A stretch of 64,000 bases of DNA, taken from assembly GCA_018524725.1 (NCBI GenBank), contig JAEUWP010000140.1, positions 86,690 to 150,689 of the forward strand, written 5' to 3'. The stretch is from Podaxis mareebaensis (taxonomy: Eukaryota; Basidiomycota; Agaricomycetes; Agaricales; Agaricaceae). Under the pieces are notes generated by a model. The model worked only from the letters and a program-made list of their open reading frames with translations. It ran no database searches and was not told the origin of the DNA. Positions 45,918 through 56,336 of this stretch are shown here, piece by piece (positions within the stretch are counted from its first letter, which is position 1; each line of letters starts with the position of its first letter). Both the position numbers and the translations under genes were made by a program.

Positions 45918-47705
45918 ATGGACAGAGCCGAAGGAAGCAGCAAGGAAAGCCCCGCGTTCCCTCGCTCCTCACATCGCACCCCTCCTGGAGAACATCCCTG
46001 GTCGGACTACTATCGCCTCGTCGTCTTCACCCTCATGGAAGCTCTCTTCGCCGCCCTCACCTGGGTTTGCTTCAAGGCTCCGCTTCAGCTCCCTTTTTCC
46101 ATCTTCGACTCTCCCTTTGCCTCTCCCAAGGTCAAAAGTGCCTTCACTACACTTTTCACAATATGGCACACCATTGCTATCGCTTTTGCATCAGGGATTT
46201 GCGCGAACACCTTCAGTAGGGAGTGGGCTGCCGTTCCCGGTTCTCCGACGGATGCTGTTTCCACTGTCACTGCTACCCTTTGGCAACAATTTCTCTATTT
46301 TTGCGGGCCCCGAGCTACGAACACATATCGAGCAGCATTTGTTGCGTCGATCGTTCTCCTCTTGATGGGGAGTACCGCTCCTTCCACCATCACCATTTCC
46401 TCCGACCCCGAGGTTGAGGATCAGATTCCGCTCTCTATCATATCCCATATTGACTCCCTCACGGTTACTACTGCTGTAGACAGCCCCGAGCTCAACAACT
46501 ACTTTAATCGCCTCGAAAGAGTTCAGGCGATTATGAAGCTCGAGAAGATCGACCGTGTCTTGGTAGGATACGTACCTCCAGACAATTGGTTTGTTCCTCT
46601 ACCTTACGGGGATCAACCCAACGCAGTCCGGGTCGAATACAAAACAGATCTTATTAGCTTCAATTACTCTTGCGAGTGGAGAGAACCCCAGGCATTTAAC
46701 CCAGAGAACGAAACATTCATCATCGACAACACCACCTGGTTCTCCTTTCCCCCCTCAGGACTTCGAACTACCCTTCAAAATCGTATGTTGACCTTTCCCA
46801 CATAATATTCTGTGCTTATTCGTTTTTCTTTTGGGGCAGAGGCCGAGGTCGTCCTTGAGGGCTCCACGATTGCTGCTCTCGTAAGTGCCAATTCAGTTCG
46901 GAATAATGGCACCTCTGCGTATCTCTTCCTTGGCGGCGACTCGCAGTTCCCCATTGCAAATCGGGATAACCCAAATCTCACATACATCGACCTTAGCGGT
47001 TTACCGCGTCACCACGATCAACGCCAGTATGCAGTATTAGAGTCAAGAACCGCGGAGAGGTGGTTTAGTGCGCCCCTCGCCACCATCCTTCTATGCAGTC
47101 CTCGGCTCGAGTTGACGACAGGTCAAGTAATACTCCAGCCAACAGCGAATCTCACCACAACAGACATCACTGTCACGAAGACGGGGTTACCGGACTCTCC
47201 TGCCAACATCCACCCTGATTCCGCCGCGATCATCTTTGGCGAAGCCTTAATGCTCACTGTAGGCTTACCGGATGATGATTCTGGGTTGTTCGACATTAGG
47301 AATTCGACCATCAACTTCAACACCATCAACTTCAACACCATCACCGCGGAGATGTTCTTGGCGTCCCCGACCTCGGGAGAATGGCAAAATGCATCCGCGA
47401 TTCGACCACTTCCCCTTGACGAAATTAATAAAAGGATGAATGAATATATGCTTTCTGGGCTGAAGGCATTTACGTCTGGGTTCCATCCGACGAGCAGACG
47501 AGTAGATGTTCCTGCTACGGCGTTTAGTCGGAATGTGTCCGTCTCAAGGTCGGCGGATGGGCTGAGCTTTGCGACCAACGAAGAGTATACGATTCTTCAT
47601 TTGACATTGACGACCATTGCGGCTGTGTTGCTCAGCATTCTTGCGTGGTTGAATACGAGTCTGGGGCATGTACCGTTTGACCTGGCGCATGTTAAAACGG
47701 AATGA
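45918..47705 (+). CDS. membrane family copy C: multi-TM protein with large glycosylated ectodomain
   Basis: Two exons (45918-46782, 46840-47705) around a 57-base phase-1 intron give 576 residues. Layout as copies A and B: polar N-terminus (MDRAEGSSKESPAFPRSSHR), hydrophobic segments near LVVFTLMEALFAALTWVCF, LFTIWHTIAIAFASGICANT and AAFVASIVLLLMGSTAPST, then a sequon-rich ectodomain (NYSCEW, NETFI, NTTW, NLTYID, NLTTTD, NASAI) and a C-terminal segment LTTIAAVLLSILAWLN with a VPFDLAHVKTE tail. The STIT.SS element reads STITISSDPEVED, where A and B have SSGV. A 15-base unit is tandemly duplicated at 47307-47336, giving INFNTINFNT, not seen in A or B. Two degenerate copies follow directly downstream on the same strand. 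Confidence 0.82.
47307..47336 (+). repeat. in-frame 15-base tandem duplication in copy C
   Basis: ACCATCAACTTCAAC occurs twice in a row, adding five residues (TINFN) relative to copies A and B. A recent slippage or duplication event is likely. Confidence 0.75.
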
Positions 47706-48554
47706 TGAGTGGGTGCCTTTGATGTGGCAGAGGAGGTGACCCCGGCTGATTATTCTCAACTCTGTTGCACTCTGTATCAATGCTTCTTATATTCGAGTTG
47801 TATTGTCGCATGATTAGTATTGACATGTGTGGGGGCCAAGCGTGCATTGGCGCTCATAACGCATGATGTTAGACATCTTTGCGGTGGAAGATACTTCAAT
47901 CATCTTCGGACTGTAGGGCCACCGTTTCCGTCCAAGTTCTCGATTCCGAATTACGCACTAGGCGTCTGTACATCGTTCTTTACGCAGTCCCGGCTGCTCG
48001 AAATCTATGCCTTGATTCCGAGCGTTGCGGGGGAAGTGGCATTGGGCAGTGAAAAAGATGATCGCACCAGACATCCTTCGTCCGTCATTCCGTCACCCCT
48101 CAGCCGAAATCGCAGTTCAAAACAGCAGGATAGGGCAGAACGCTCTCGGATTCCGGAATTGTATGCGTCGGGGGTCGCCGCTTCTCATGGGTGATTGCTT
48201 TACTTCTTCCAGCCTCTTCCAGCCTCTGACATATGGTATTATGAACGGAGGGGTGGTGGGGACAACACGTTGCCACCCTACGTACACCACCCAGCCGGTG
48301 AACAACAGGTTCTCTGGCGTCCTCCTTGACGCCCATCTAACCTAACTTGGGAGCAATCTATGCTGGTGCCCCGCATGTTGCAACGCAATAGTTTGGTCCG
48401 CACCCCGAAGAATATCAACCTCGTGCCATACATAAGCCTGAATCAATGGTTCCCAACACCTGGTCTGTCACCGTTCTACGCCGAATCAGTAGACACCAAA
48501 TCGATGGTCTATGCACTGCCTGCATGCCATGCCGCAAAGCAAACATAAAACATG
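47706..48554. other. intergenic, upstream region of pseudogene psi-D
   Basis: No gene. Parts of 48280-48550 resemble 50205-50440, so the upstream region was duplicated together with the family gene body. Confidence 0.45.
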
Positions 48555-48559
48555 CCACC

Positions 48560-49509
48560 CCCAGTCCTTGGACGAGATTTCAAAGCGCAGTGAAAGAGGA
48601 TAACAAACAAGCAACGACTTCCCAAGAGCACGAGATTTCGGACTCCCCCCCTTCTTCCAATGATAACCCCTCCAAGGACTACTATTTGTCTGGTCTCTGC
48701 TCTAGTGGAAGTTTGCTTCGCTGCTTTGACCTGGTACTGCTTTGGTACTGCTTTCGTTCTCCGATCCAGATCCAAATTTCCTTTTTAACTCCTCAAAGGT
48801 CAAAAGTGGCTTTATCACTATCTTCACTCTCTGGCATGCCATTGCTATAGCATTTGCTCAGAGAGTTTGTGCCAATTCATTTAATGGACCGTCAATTTTG
48901 ATGATCCGACGGACCTACTGCTCTGGTATGCAGCCCGAACCCCGAGTTCACGAGGCGCGGTGGTGCTTGAGCCGACTATAAATGCCGCTGAGACGGACGT
49001 CAGAGCCAGGTCCACAGGCGACTCGGGATCTCCTGGAGACATTGATCCCGATTTTGCCAAACTCTTCGCCGAATCCTTACTCTTCGCGACTTCCTGGCCA
49101 GATGAAGATTGTCGTATTGTTAACCCAACAATCAAATTTAACTCCGTCGCGGCCGAGATGTTTCTGACCGCTCCAGCATCGGGTATTTGGGAAAACTTAT
49201 CTGCGGTTCAACCACGTCCCCAGACGAAATCGACAAAAATATGGACAGCTACATGTTTACTGGGTTGAAAGCCTTTACGTTTGGGTTTCGTCCGACAAAC
49301 AGAGTCGTGGGGTTCCCGCCATTGCGCTGAAGGAGATCGTACTGGCGCAACCTGCGAGAAGTGGTCTCTCGTTAGGGACCAATCATGAACATACCGTCCT
49401 TCACTCGGTTTCGGTCAACGTTGAGGCTCTGTTATTGCTCACCCTTGCGTGGTTGAATGGGCACCAGAATCGCACGCCATTCACTATCCGCAATGTTCAA
49501 ACGAGGTAA
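48560..49509 (+). pseudogene. membrane family psi-D, degenerate copy next to copy C
   Basis: Clear remnant of the copy A/B/C family. The reading frame shifts at least twice. Recognisable pieces in order are EVCFAALTWYCF (compare EALFAALTWVCF in copy C), KVKSGFITIFTLWHAIAIAF then QRVCANSFNG, a jump where the rest of exon 1, the intron and the first part of the ectodomain are deleted, then DIDPDFAKLFAESLLFATSW, INPTIKFNSVAAEMFLTAP-like sequence, IWENLSAVQPRP, a frameshift, MDSYMFTGLKAFTFGFRPT, and an end NVQTR plus stop at 49507-49509 that matches the NVK/HVKTE end of copy C. With the deletion and frameshifts it cannot encode the family protein. It lies tail to head after copy C in the same orientation. 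Confidence 0.8.
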
Positions 49510-50465
49510 TAAGTTCACTCATGGTTCTCTGCATGCACCCGTGTACGTGGTGGTGGGAGTTATTTATGGCACGGTTCCGTGGACTCGGCCTCGAATTGAT
49601 GGATCCTGTCAGTAATGTTTTGTTGAACCATAGTGTGAATAAATAGAGTACTAGTTATATACGCCCTGCGTGGTGACCGCTCATTCTTATCATCTGACCC
49701 TAACCAGTCTCTAGAAGCATCTCGCATTAATAAGACAAACCAATCAAGCTGCAAGATGCCCCACACAAGGCCCATCTCTTTGTGTATTTGAGTTGTACTG
49801 TTGTGGAATTTGTACCCATGCGTGCAGGAGGAATGTATGTTTGATCACTCACAACCTGTTATCTCTACCAGACTTCCGTACAATTCATCTTTTACACGTA
49901 GATATTACCTGGCGGGGGGGGCATAGTCACTGGTTTAGTACAGTACTCACAGTGCCTTAACAGTCGAGTTTGCTCATAGCATATAAAAATGCAGTTCAAT
50001 CAAGCAATCTACACTCATGACCGGTCAGGCTACTCCACGAGGATTCGTCCGATTCCATCGCCCTCCGGCACGGCTGCCGTTTCTATTCAGGAGTTTAATC
50101 CACTACTATTGCTATAGCTATAACATTGTAGCGCTTGGCAATCGCTGTGATGTGAAATATCGGAGATGTATGGAGGCAGCATGTTGCGTACCGTTTCTGA
50201 TTCTTGTGGCTCTCACTGGTGAACCTGCCCCAGTCTCCTGTGCCCTCCTTGGCGTCTATTGAGCCCAGCTTAACGCAGTCCATCCTGGCGTTATCCACGT
50301 TGCAACCCATGGCCTATAATAAACAGCTTCAACCTGGTTCATTCCCGTTCTCCAGTCATCAATAGGCGCTGATTCCTCTCTGAGCGATCTGTACCATCCA
50401 TGCTAGACATGACATAAAGCAGTGATTCCGTTCGGGAATGCGAACACGTGGCGCCTTAAACAAGG
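49510..50465. other. intergenic, upstream region of pseudogene psi-E
   Basis: No gene supported. The segment 50205-50440 resembles the sequence upstream of psi-D. Confidence 0.45.
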
Positions 50466-50970
50466 TTTCAAAGCGCAGTGAAAGAGGACGACATTCTGAG
50501 AGCTGATGTTTTGAGTACATGTCCCTTTCCTGCCGACCGTACTCCCTCGGTAGTCCCTCCAAGAGCTACAATTTTTCGTTCTTCCTCTGTTCGTTGGGTT
50601 GATATGGTCTTCGCTTTGGGATATTTCCCGCAGAAATGTTACTTCTCGTCACTTGCTGGCCCACCAGGTATTATCATGTGGGTATTATTACCCCCGGTGA
50701 TAAACTTCAACTCTATTGCGGCTGAGATCTTCCCAACTGCTCCTTCGCTGAAAATTTGGGACAAGTTTCCTGCGATCCAGCCCACGGGAGAGATCAACTT
50801 GAAGGAGAATATCCCTGCGCATGTCACAAGGAGTGGGGCTGGACCTCAGAAGTGTATCGTCCTTCAATCGGTTTGATTGATGTTGAGGCCTTGATGTATC
50901 CATCCCTGCGTGACTGAACAGGCGCCAGATTTGCGTATCATTCGGTCTTCACCTCGTTGATATGAAGGAA
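50466..50970 (+). pseudogene. membrane family psi-E, strongly decayed fragment
   Basis: The start is nearly identical to psi-D: TTTCAAAGCGCAGTGAAAGA at 50467 matches the same stretch at 48579. The translated remnant INFNSIAAEIFPTAP then KIWDKFPAIQP aligns to the INFNTITAEMFLASP and psi-D IKFNSVAAEMFLTAP segment. The 3' part (near 50890-50970) resembles the end of psi-D at the DNA level. Most of the membrane segments and ectodomain are missing. It is shorter and more diverged than psi-D, so it is either older or was copied from an already broken copy. Confidence 0.7.
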
Positions 50971-51494
50971 CAGGTTCACTCGTAGTTTTTTGACATGCAC
51001 CTGGGGAAGTAAACACGGTGTCATTGAACTGTGGTGCTGGGGAGAGCATCCAATAACACGGTCCCCGTAAGCCGGGGCCGACGTTGTCTTTTGTTTCTGC
51101 GTGTGGAGGTTGATATAGAGTCGTGGTTACGCATGCTACTGCTTGGTGAATTATCGTTCGTTCGCCGTTGGTGTTTGAATTTTGAACAGCTATGCCAGTG
51201 ACGCATTTCTACCTTGGAGGCGGGTCGATGAGGCTAGTATGAACAACGCCTTTGTCATGGTTGTGCCGATTATTTCTCTCTCCATTTTACTAGCTTTTGA
51301 GAATACGTGGAAGTTCTCAAGCGAAGGCAGAGTTGGGTAGTGGAATGCACGAGTTATTGCACCTCGGGCTCACGTGTCATGCGCCAGGGTCGGCCTGCGG
51401 AAGCGATCAAACCTGTTCGGCATCTTGACCTCATAAGTACTTACGAGTCTCATACCCTCACACCTACGCAACTGATATTGTGCCGTTGCACTGT
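50971..51494. other. intergenic, COQ9 promoter
   Basis: About 520 bases before COQ9. The plus-strand frame open from 51307 is interrupted by the start and splicing of COQ9 and is not a separate gene. Confidence 0.5.
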
Positions 51495-52350
51495 ATGGCA
51501 GCACCAACGAGGTACTTCTTATCCTTTATTCACAAGGAGTAATGCTAATTCTGGTTGCAGCACGCGTCTACTCCGCCTTGCTCTTCCCCTCGTCAAAACC
51601 CACGGGTTTACTCGCGGCGCATTGGCACAATCTGTCCTTCATCTTCCCCCGCCAGAAACTCACACAGCACCTCTCTCAGATGCAGCTATCTCCGCGCTCT
51701 TTGGCCACGGCACTAAGGCCGAACGTTCTCTCGTCGACTTCTTTTTCGATGAAGGGATTGAACACATGAAATCACGAGCACAAATGTTTTCTGATTCCCT
51801 AGGGCGAGCACCCTCCGTCAAGGAGGTACTCGAGGAAAGGCTTAAATTCAACGAATCTGTGCTAGAACACCTTTCCGACGCGTTCGCATTGCTCGCGTCG
51901 AGTTCGTCGTCAGTGGCAAGGTTAGGTCCAATCCAGGTTCCCCCTGTGGACCCACTCCCTAGTTTGAAGCATGCATTAAAGGTTGCAGATGAGGCGTGTT
52001 ACTTGAGCGGGGACACATCTACTGAGGTATGGGTACATGAATCATTAGCCTGTCTGTATGCGCTAAATCTCTTGTTACCAGCTTTCCTGGTATGCCCGAC
52101 GTGCCTCCCTCGCCGCTATCTATACGGCTGCAGGTAAGACAGCTCACTACCACCAGTTCGAATCTCTCTCACTGACACTCCCACGTCAGAGCTCCACCAG
52201 ATAACGTCACCGCATACAACATCCCAGTTCCTTGAATCGCTTCTCGCCTCCTCGTCGCAGCTCAAGAAGTCGCTCGATGAAGTTGGCTTGTTTTCGACGT
52301 ATCTCCTTAAAAGCTGCAAGGGAATCATCAAGAGCGCTGGGGTCCTCTGA
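51495..52350 (+). CDS. COQ9: COQ9, ubiquinone biosynthesis lipid-binding protein
   Basis: Four exons (51495-51511, 51561-52026, 52082-52133, 52190-52350) give 231 residues. The first exon is short: MAAPTS, then TRLLRLALPLVKTHGFTRGA. Family motifs are HGFTRGALAQSVL, PLSDAAISALFGHGTKAERS, LVDFFFDEGIEHM, and the C-terminal SWYARRASLAAIYTAAELHQ, LESLLASSSQLKKSLDEV and LLKSCKGIIKSAG. COQ9 binds lipid in a TetR-like fold and presents the quinone intermediate to Coq7 in the mitochondrial CoQ complex. No mitochondrial presequence is obvious in this model, so an upstream exon or another start is possible. Confidence 0.88.
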
Positions 52351-53318
52351 TATGCCTTTTGCAACACCCCACGGAAGAGAGTTCGTCTGTCATGTTTCGT
52401 CACCCTTTGGTTGGAAACGTGCATATATAGGGGAGTACGGGAAATATTCTCCCGTAAACAGCCTGGTACTCAGTTGTGGTGTCGGTGAATGATAATACCT
52501 CCTTGATTCCATTAATGATGTTCATTGGTTCCTTCATTCCTGACAGCGATCTGCAATGATCAGGCTGCTGAGACGTTGGGCCAAACATCCTTTAGATGGT
52601 CATGATCAGGGTGTGCAACATTGATGACTGTAGCATCTATGGTGCAAGAGTAAATCCACCACTCATTACCCACGCGTAGGTGTATACCTCGAGGGTAGAC
52701 GTAGTCGATCTCGCAAATTCCGTCGCTAAACACCATCGGTCGTCTGAACCCCGTTTTAGGCTGTCGAGGCAGAGCAAGAGAAGCCATAGGATAGCGCCTT
52801 TACCTCTGGTTTCTGCCCTCAGCGACCCAATCGTACCATCCACCACGACTACTAGCGCTGGTGAACGTCTCATTGGCTGATGGATTGCTCTAGGTATGAA
52901 CTTACCAGTCTCCCAGCCAGCCTGCTCCGTGGATAGCTGGATCCCCCTGGGATGGAACTCAGGTCAAGAAAGTCGAATAGCTTGCCTATGGACAATCACA
53001 CTACAAAATATTTCGCGTTCTAAGCATGTGATACTTTTTGAGCCCGCCGAGGACAAATTGCGAGAGCGACGAAGCTACTGCTTTCCGTCCTCTCGGTTCG
53101 GCTCTACGATCCGTGTCTGCTCGAACTAATCACTGAATCCTCTGACGCCTTCTGATAGAACAGTGTGATTCCCAGGATCAGCAGTGGTCATGCAACCTGC
53201 TTTACGAGAAAAAAGTATAAACCAACCATAGGGAGATAGTAAGTGAATATGGATTACAAAAAGCTGGATATTCAACGGAGTGTTCGGCACAGACTGGGTT
53301 TGTGACAAGCCGTGATCG
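52351..53318. other. convergent intergenic region
   Basis: 968 bases between the COQ9 and DUF4238 gene 1 stop codons. No gene supported. Confidence 0.5.
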
Positions 53319-55104
53319 TCAAACGAGAGTCAATCTCCTATACGTATCGGACCCTACAAGATCTTTAATGGTATCCGGCCTTTCTTTTACCATCCACTCG
53401 ATGAGGCCGATCATCAACGATTCTTTAACAAAAGCTTCATTGGTTAGGCGTCTTGTGCGCTCGTATCCCATGAGTACCTTGAGAAGTGTACTCATCCGTC
53501 CCAATACACAATTAGAATCTTCCTCGGACAAACTATCAACCAAGCGCGCTGACGGATTGCTGCGCCTGTTTTTGTCCTTGCTGACAGCCCCGATCACTGA
53601 CTTCGCTTGTTGAAATCGGACGCGCATTTCGACCACGAGTGGATGAGATTGGCTCGGGTCGGCCGTCATAGCACGATAGCACCAATAACAAGCGTCCCAT
53701 TCGGAACGGAACGGAACTAAGCGTCGTCGTAGAGCTTCGAGAACGACACGTAGACGATAATCGGAGTCCGATTCGACGGTAGACTCTGTTGACGGGTTGG
53801 AGGTACTTTCGAGAGCCGCCAACAGGGCAGAAAATTTCGAGTATGGATTTTCGGACTGGACAACGGGATCTGGTGAAGCAATGTGATAGCGGATGGCCTT
53901 CAACATGTATTCTTTCGATTTGAAAACAAGGGCCCCATCCTTCTTAACATTCAACAAAATGACCTCGTTGACCTCCCGAGTCTGTGTTTCGGTGAGCTTC
54001 GTAATTGTATATGTGAAGGTATCTTTCTGAGCCGCTGGTGTGGTACGATAACGCATCAAGGCCTCTTCGGAACTAAAAGCGGCCATGCCGTGGTATTTGG
54101 TGATAGGAGACGGTGTGGCAACATCGGCTAGGGCACTTGTGACAAAGGCTGAAAGAGTTCCTTCCGCGATCCGTCTGGTCATATTATTGCGGAGGATGAG
54201 GACAAGTCTGGGGCTAATGATGAAGATCCGCTGGACATCTGGCATGCCCATAACCAATCCCTCCCAGAGGCCAAAACAGTTATTCCCCATGATAAACTCG
54301 CATCCTGGCGCAGCTTCCCAAACTCCGAAGTAATGTGAATTGGCAAGGGACCGGTAATCCACGGCGAACCAATTTTCCAGCTTGGGGTCAACCTTCGACG
54401 CCATCATCTGGAGTAACGCTGCTTCTCCATATTGGGCATAAATCTGTTCTCCCTTTGCAACGATTTCCGGATGGGGAGTGTCGAGGAAATAGGCAAGACC
54501 ATGCAACCACATGTCCTCTGGCGTTTTGAGGTTATGTGTCTGCATGTACCGCGAAATCCAATCTGCCATACAGTTGTTCGGATCCACGTTGAAGTATTGG
54601 GCCTGAATGTTCGGTTTTCGGTAATGCATTACGAATACGAATTTACGCAGAACTTCCAAGGAACGCCGTGTCAAGACGAAGGTGCCCTGGCCGCAAGCGT
54701 CTTGGATGCCCGTAATGACCTGAGCGGCTTCATTTTCGAGGCGCGATAGCTTCTCCTCGACGTGTTGGGAGTTAATACCGCTCGTGATATCCGTGTAGAG
54801 ATTGACCTCTCCGAAACTCTTTGCAATTGGAGAAGAGCGCAGATTCTTGGTAGAGAGATCATAAACGTTCAGAAGCTCAGTCTCAATCCCTTTCCTCTTC
54901 GCTTTCCAGTTCTCCTTGCTGCGCTGCTTGCTGGTCCTGACGTGTGCACGACACATGTATGAGCGCTAGTTCGTACAACGTGGAAAGGGGAACTACATAC
55001 TTGGGCGGACCTTGGACTTCAAGAAACTTCCGAAGAATGAAACGTGGGATGTAATGTTGGTATTGAGTTTTGGGGGCGGACGTCGCTCGAGGTTTCGATG
55101 ACAT
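53319..55104 (-). CDS. DUF4238-family protein 1
   Basis: Two exons (55104-55001 and 54936-53319) with a 64-base intron give 573 residues. The first exon carries the DUF4238 signature: KTQYQHYIPRFILRKFLEVQ, then GPPK spliced at phase 2. The rest contains NSQHVEEKLSRLENEAAQVI, a likely coiled coil, LTRRSLEVLRKFVFVMHYRK, NNCFGLWEGLV, FIISPRLVLILR, YHGMAAFSSEEAL and TYTITKLTETQTREVNEVI. DUF4238 occurs in bacteria and fungi and has no established activity; the conserved HYIP-x-F-x-LR and later ISPRL region may form an active or binding site. A close paralogue sits directly upstream on the same strand, about 1.2 kb away. Confidence 0.85.
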
Positions 55105-56336
55105 GCTGTAGATGGCGGTTGACCGTAAAGTACCGGGGATACAGAATTAACATGAAAGTCGCCCACTCTCTCCCACGTCTCTTAAACTTTGGTAGTCATC
55201 AGGTGATTGCATCCGCGGTCAGCTTTATATGTGCTTCTAACAAATTATGTGATGACCCCCTACCCCAAATTCAATGATTCTCGTTGACATCACCTAGAAA
55301 TGATGTTGCCGAATATGATCTCTTGCGTCCTCGAATCACTTGTTGCTTCATCGTCACAGCCCGAGAAGCTGCCTGGTAAGTCAGCTTGGTCTCAACATGT
55401 CCCTCCGTGGGTTGCACGGGATTTATCAAGAATTTTGGCGGTCCTTGATGAGTTCACTTTCGTTGGACCCTCCCCTCACAAATATGCAGATGTACCTTGG
55501 CGGGGAAAACTGACGTGAGCAATAATTGCACGCCTCGCTGCAGTGTTGATCTATGATGATACCGCCCTTAGAACCACTGCTATGACAGAATACGAATAAA
55601 AGTCCAGTTTCTTGAGCTACGTGCGAGCGGAGTGACGATATAAACAAACAGAGTAAATACACATCAGTTATCATCTCCAGTTGTACGCAGTGCACACAAA
55701 GTCAAATGCTAACTGCTAGGCAGCACAATCACTTTCATCGCCTTCCCTCTCCGGTAAAATGCCAGCGTTATTGTCAATACTTGGTCGTTGCTTCAAGTTG
55801 CTAATCCGCGAGGCTACTTCTACTAGTCTCTTTGAACGTGCAACACAGAACGCATTTTAGGCGTTCGGCGGACTCCGTCAATAATTCATAGTCACCTTCG
55901 CCTTCTTTCCTTCGATAAACACCCAAATATACTTTCGCATGCCTGAGGTCAAGTACGCAAGTCAGTTCGGATTAGAAAAGAGCTTGCTCTGTTATCATAA
56001 GTCTGGAAACTCAACGCTCATGAACGGGTCGACTTGGAGACCCAGCCGAATGACATAATCAAAGATATAATCTCTCAACGTGGATATGTGATGCAAGAGT
56101 TACTTTCTGGACCCTCTACGCCGCAGCAGTCATCTTCCACTCCCAATTCATTATTGTTACAAGGGTGCTCACTGCCTATCAATAATGAGTCGAAACACCT
56201 CCTGATCAATGGACTCGTATCATTGGTACACATACAAAAATCGTGAGGAAGTATTGACGAAATAAGCGAACACAAGCTAAAAGCAACAGAACTTGACTGG
56301 TATGGGTTTGACAGTACAACACCGTTGCCAAAGACG
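55105..56336. other. region between DUF4238 paralogues
   Basis: About 1.2 kb with no clear gene. A 39-base stretch at 55330-55368 matches the last exon of COQ9 (30 of 39 bases) and reads LESLVASSSQPEK against LESLLASSSQLKK. A 70-residue frame at 56034-56246 is not recognised. Confidence 0.45.
55330..55368 (+). pseudogene. possible COQ9 last-exon fragment
   Basis: Aligns with COQ9 exon 4 at 52231-52269 at 30 of 39 bases in the same orientation. Five or more of the nine differences are at third codon positions. The surrounding sequence does not align well, so chance similarity of Ser-rich codons remains possible. Confidence 0.3.

Noticed and set aside
56034..56246. 70-residue plus-strand frame between the DUF4238 genes
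   Set aside because: Ser-rich, no domain, no splice partners. Likely chance.
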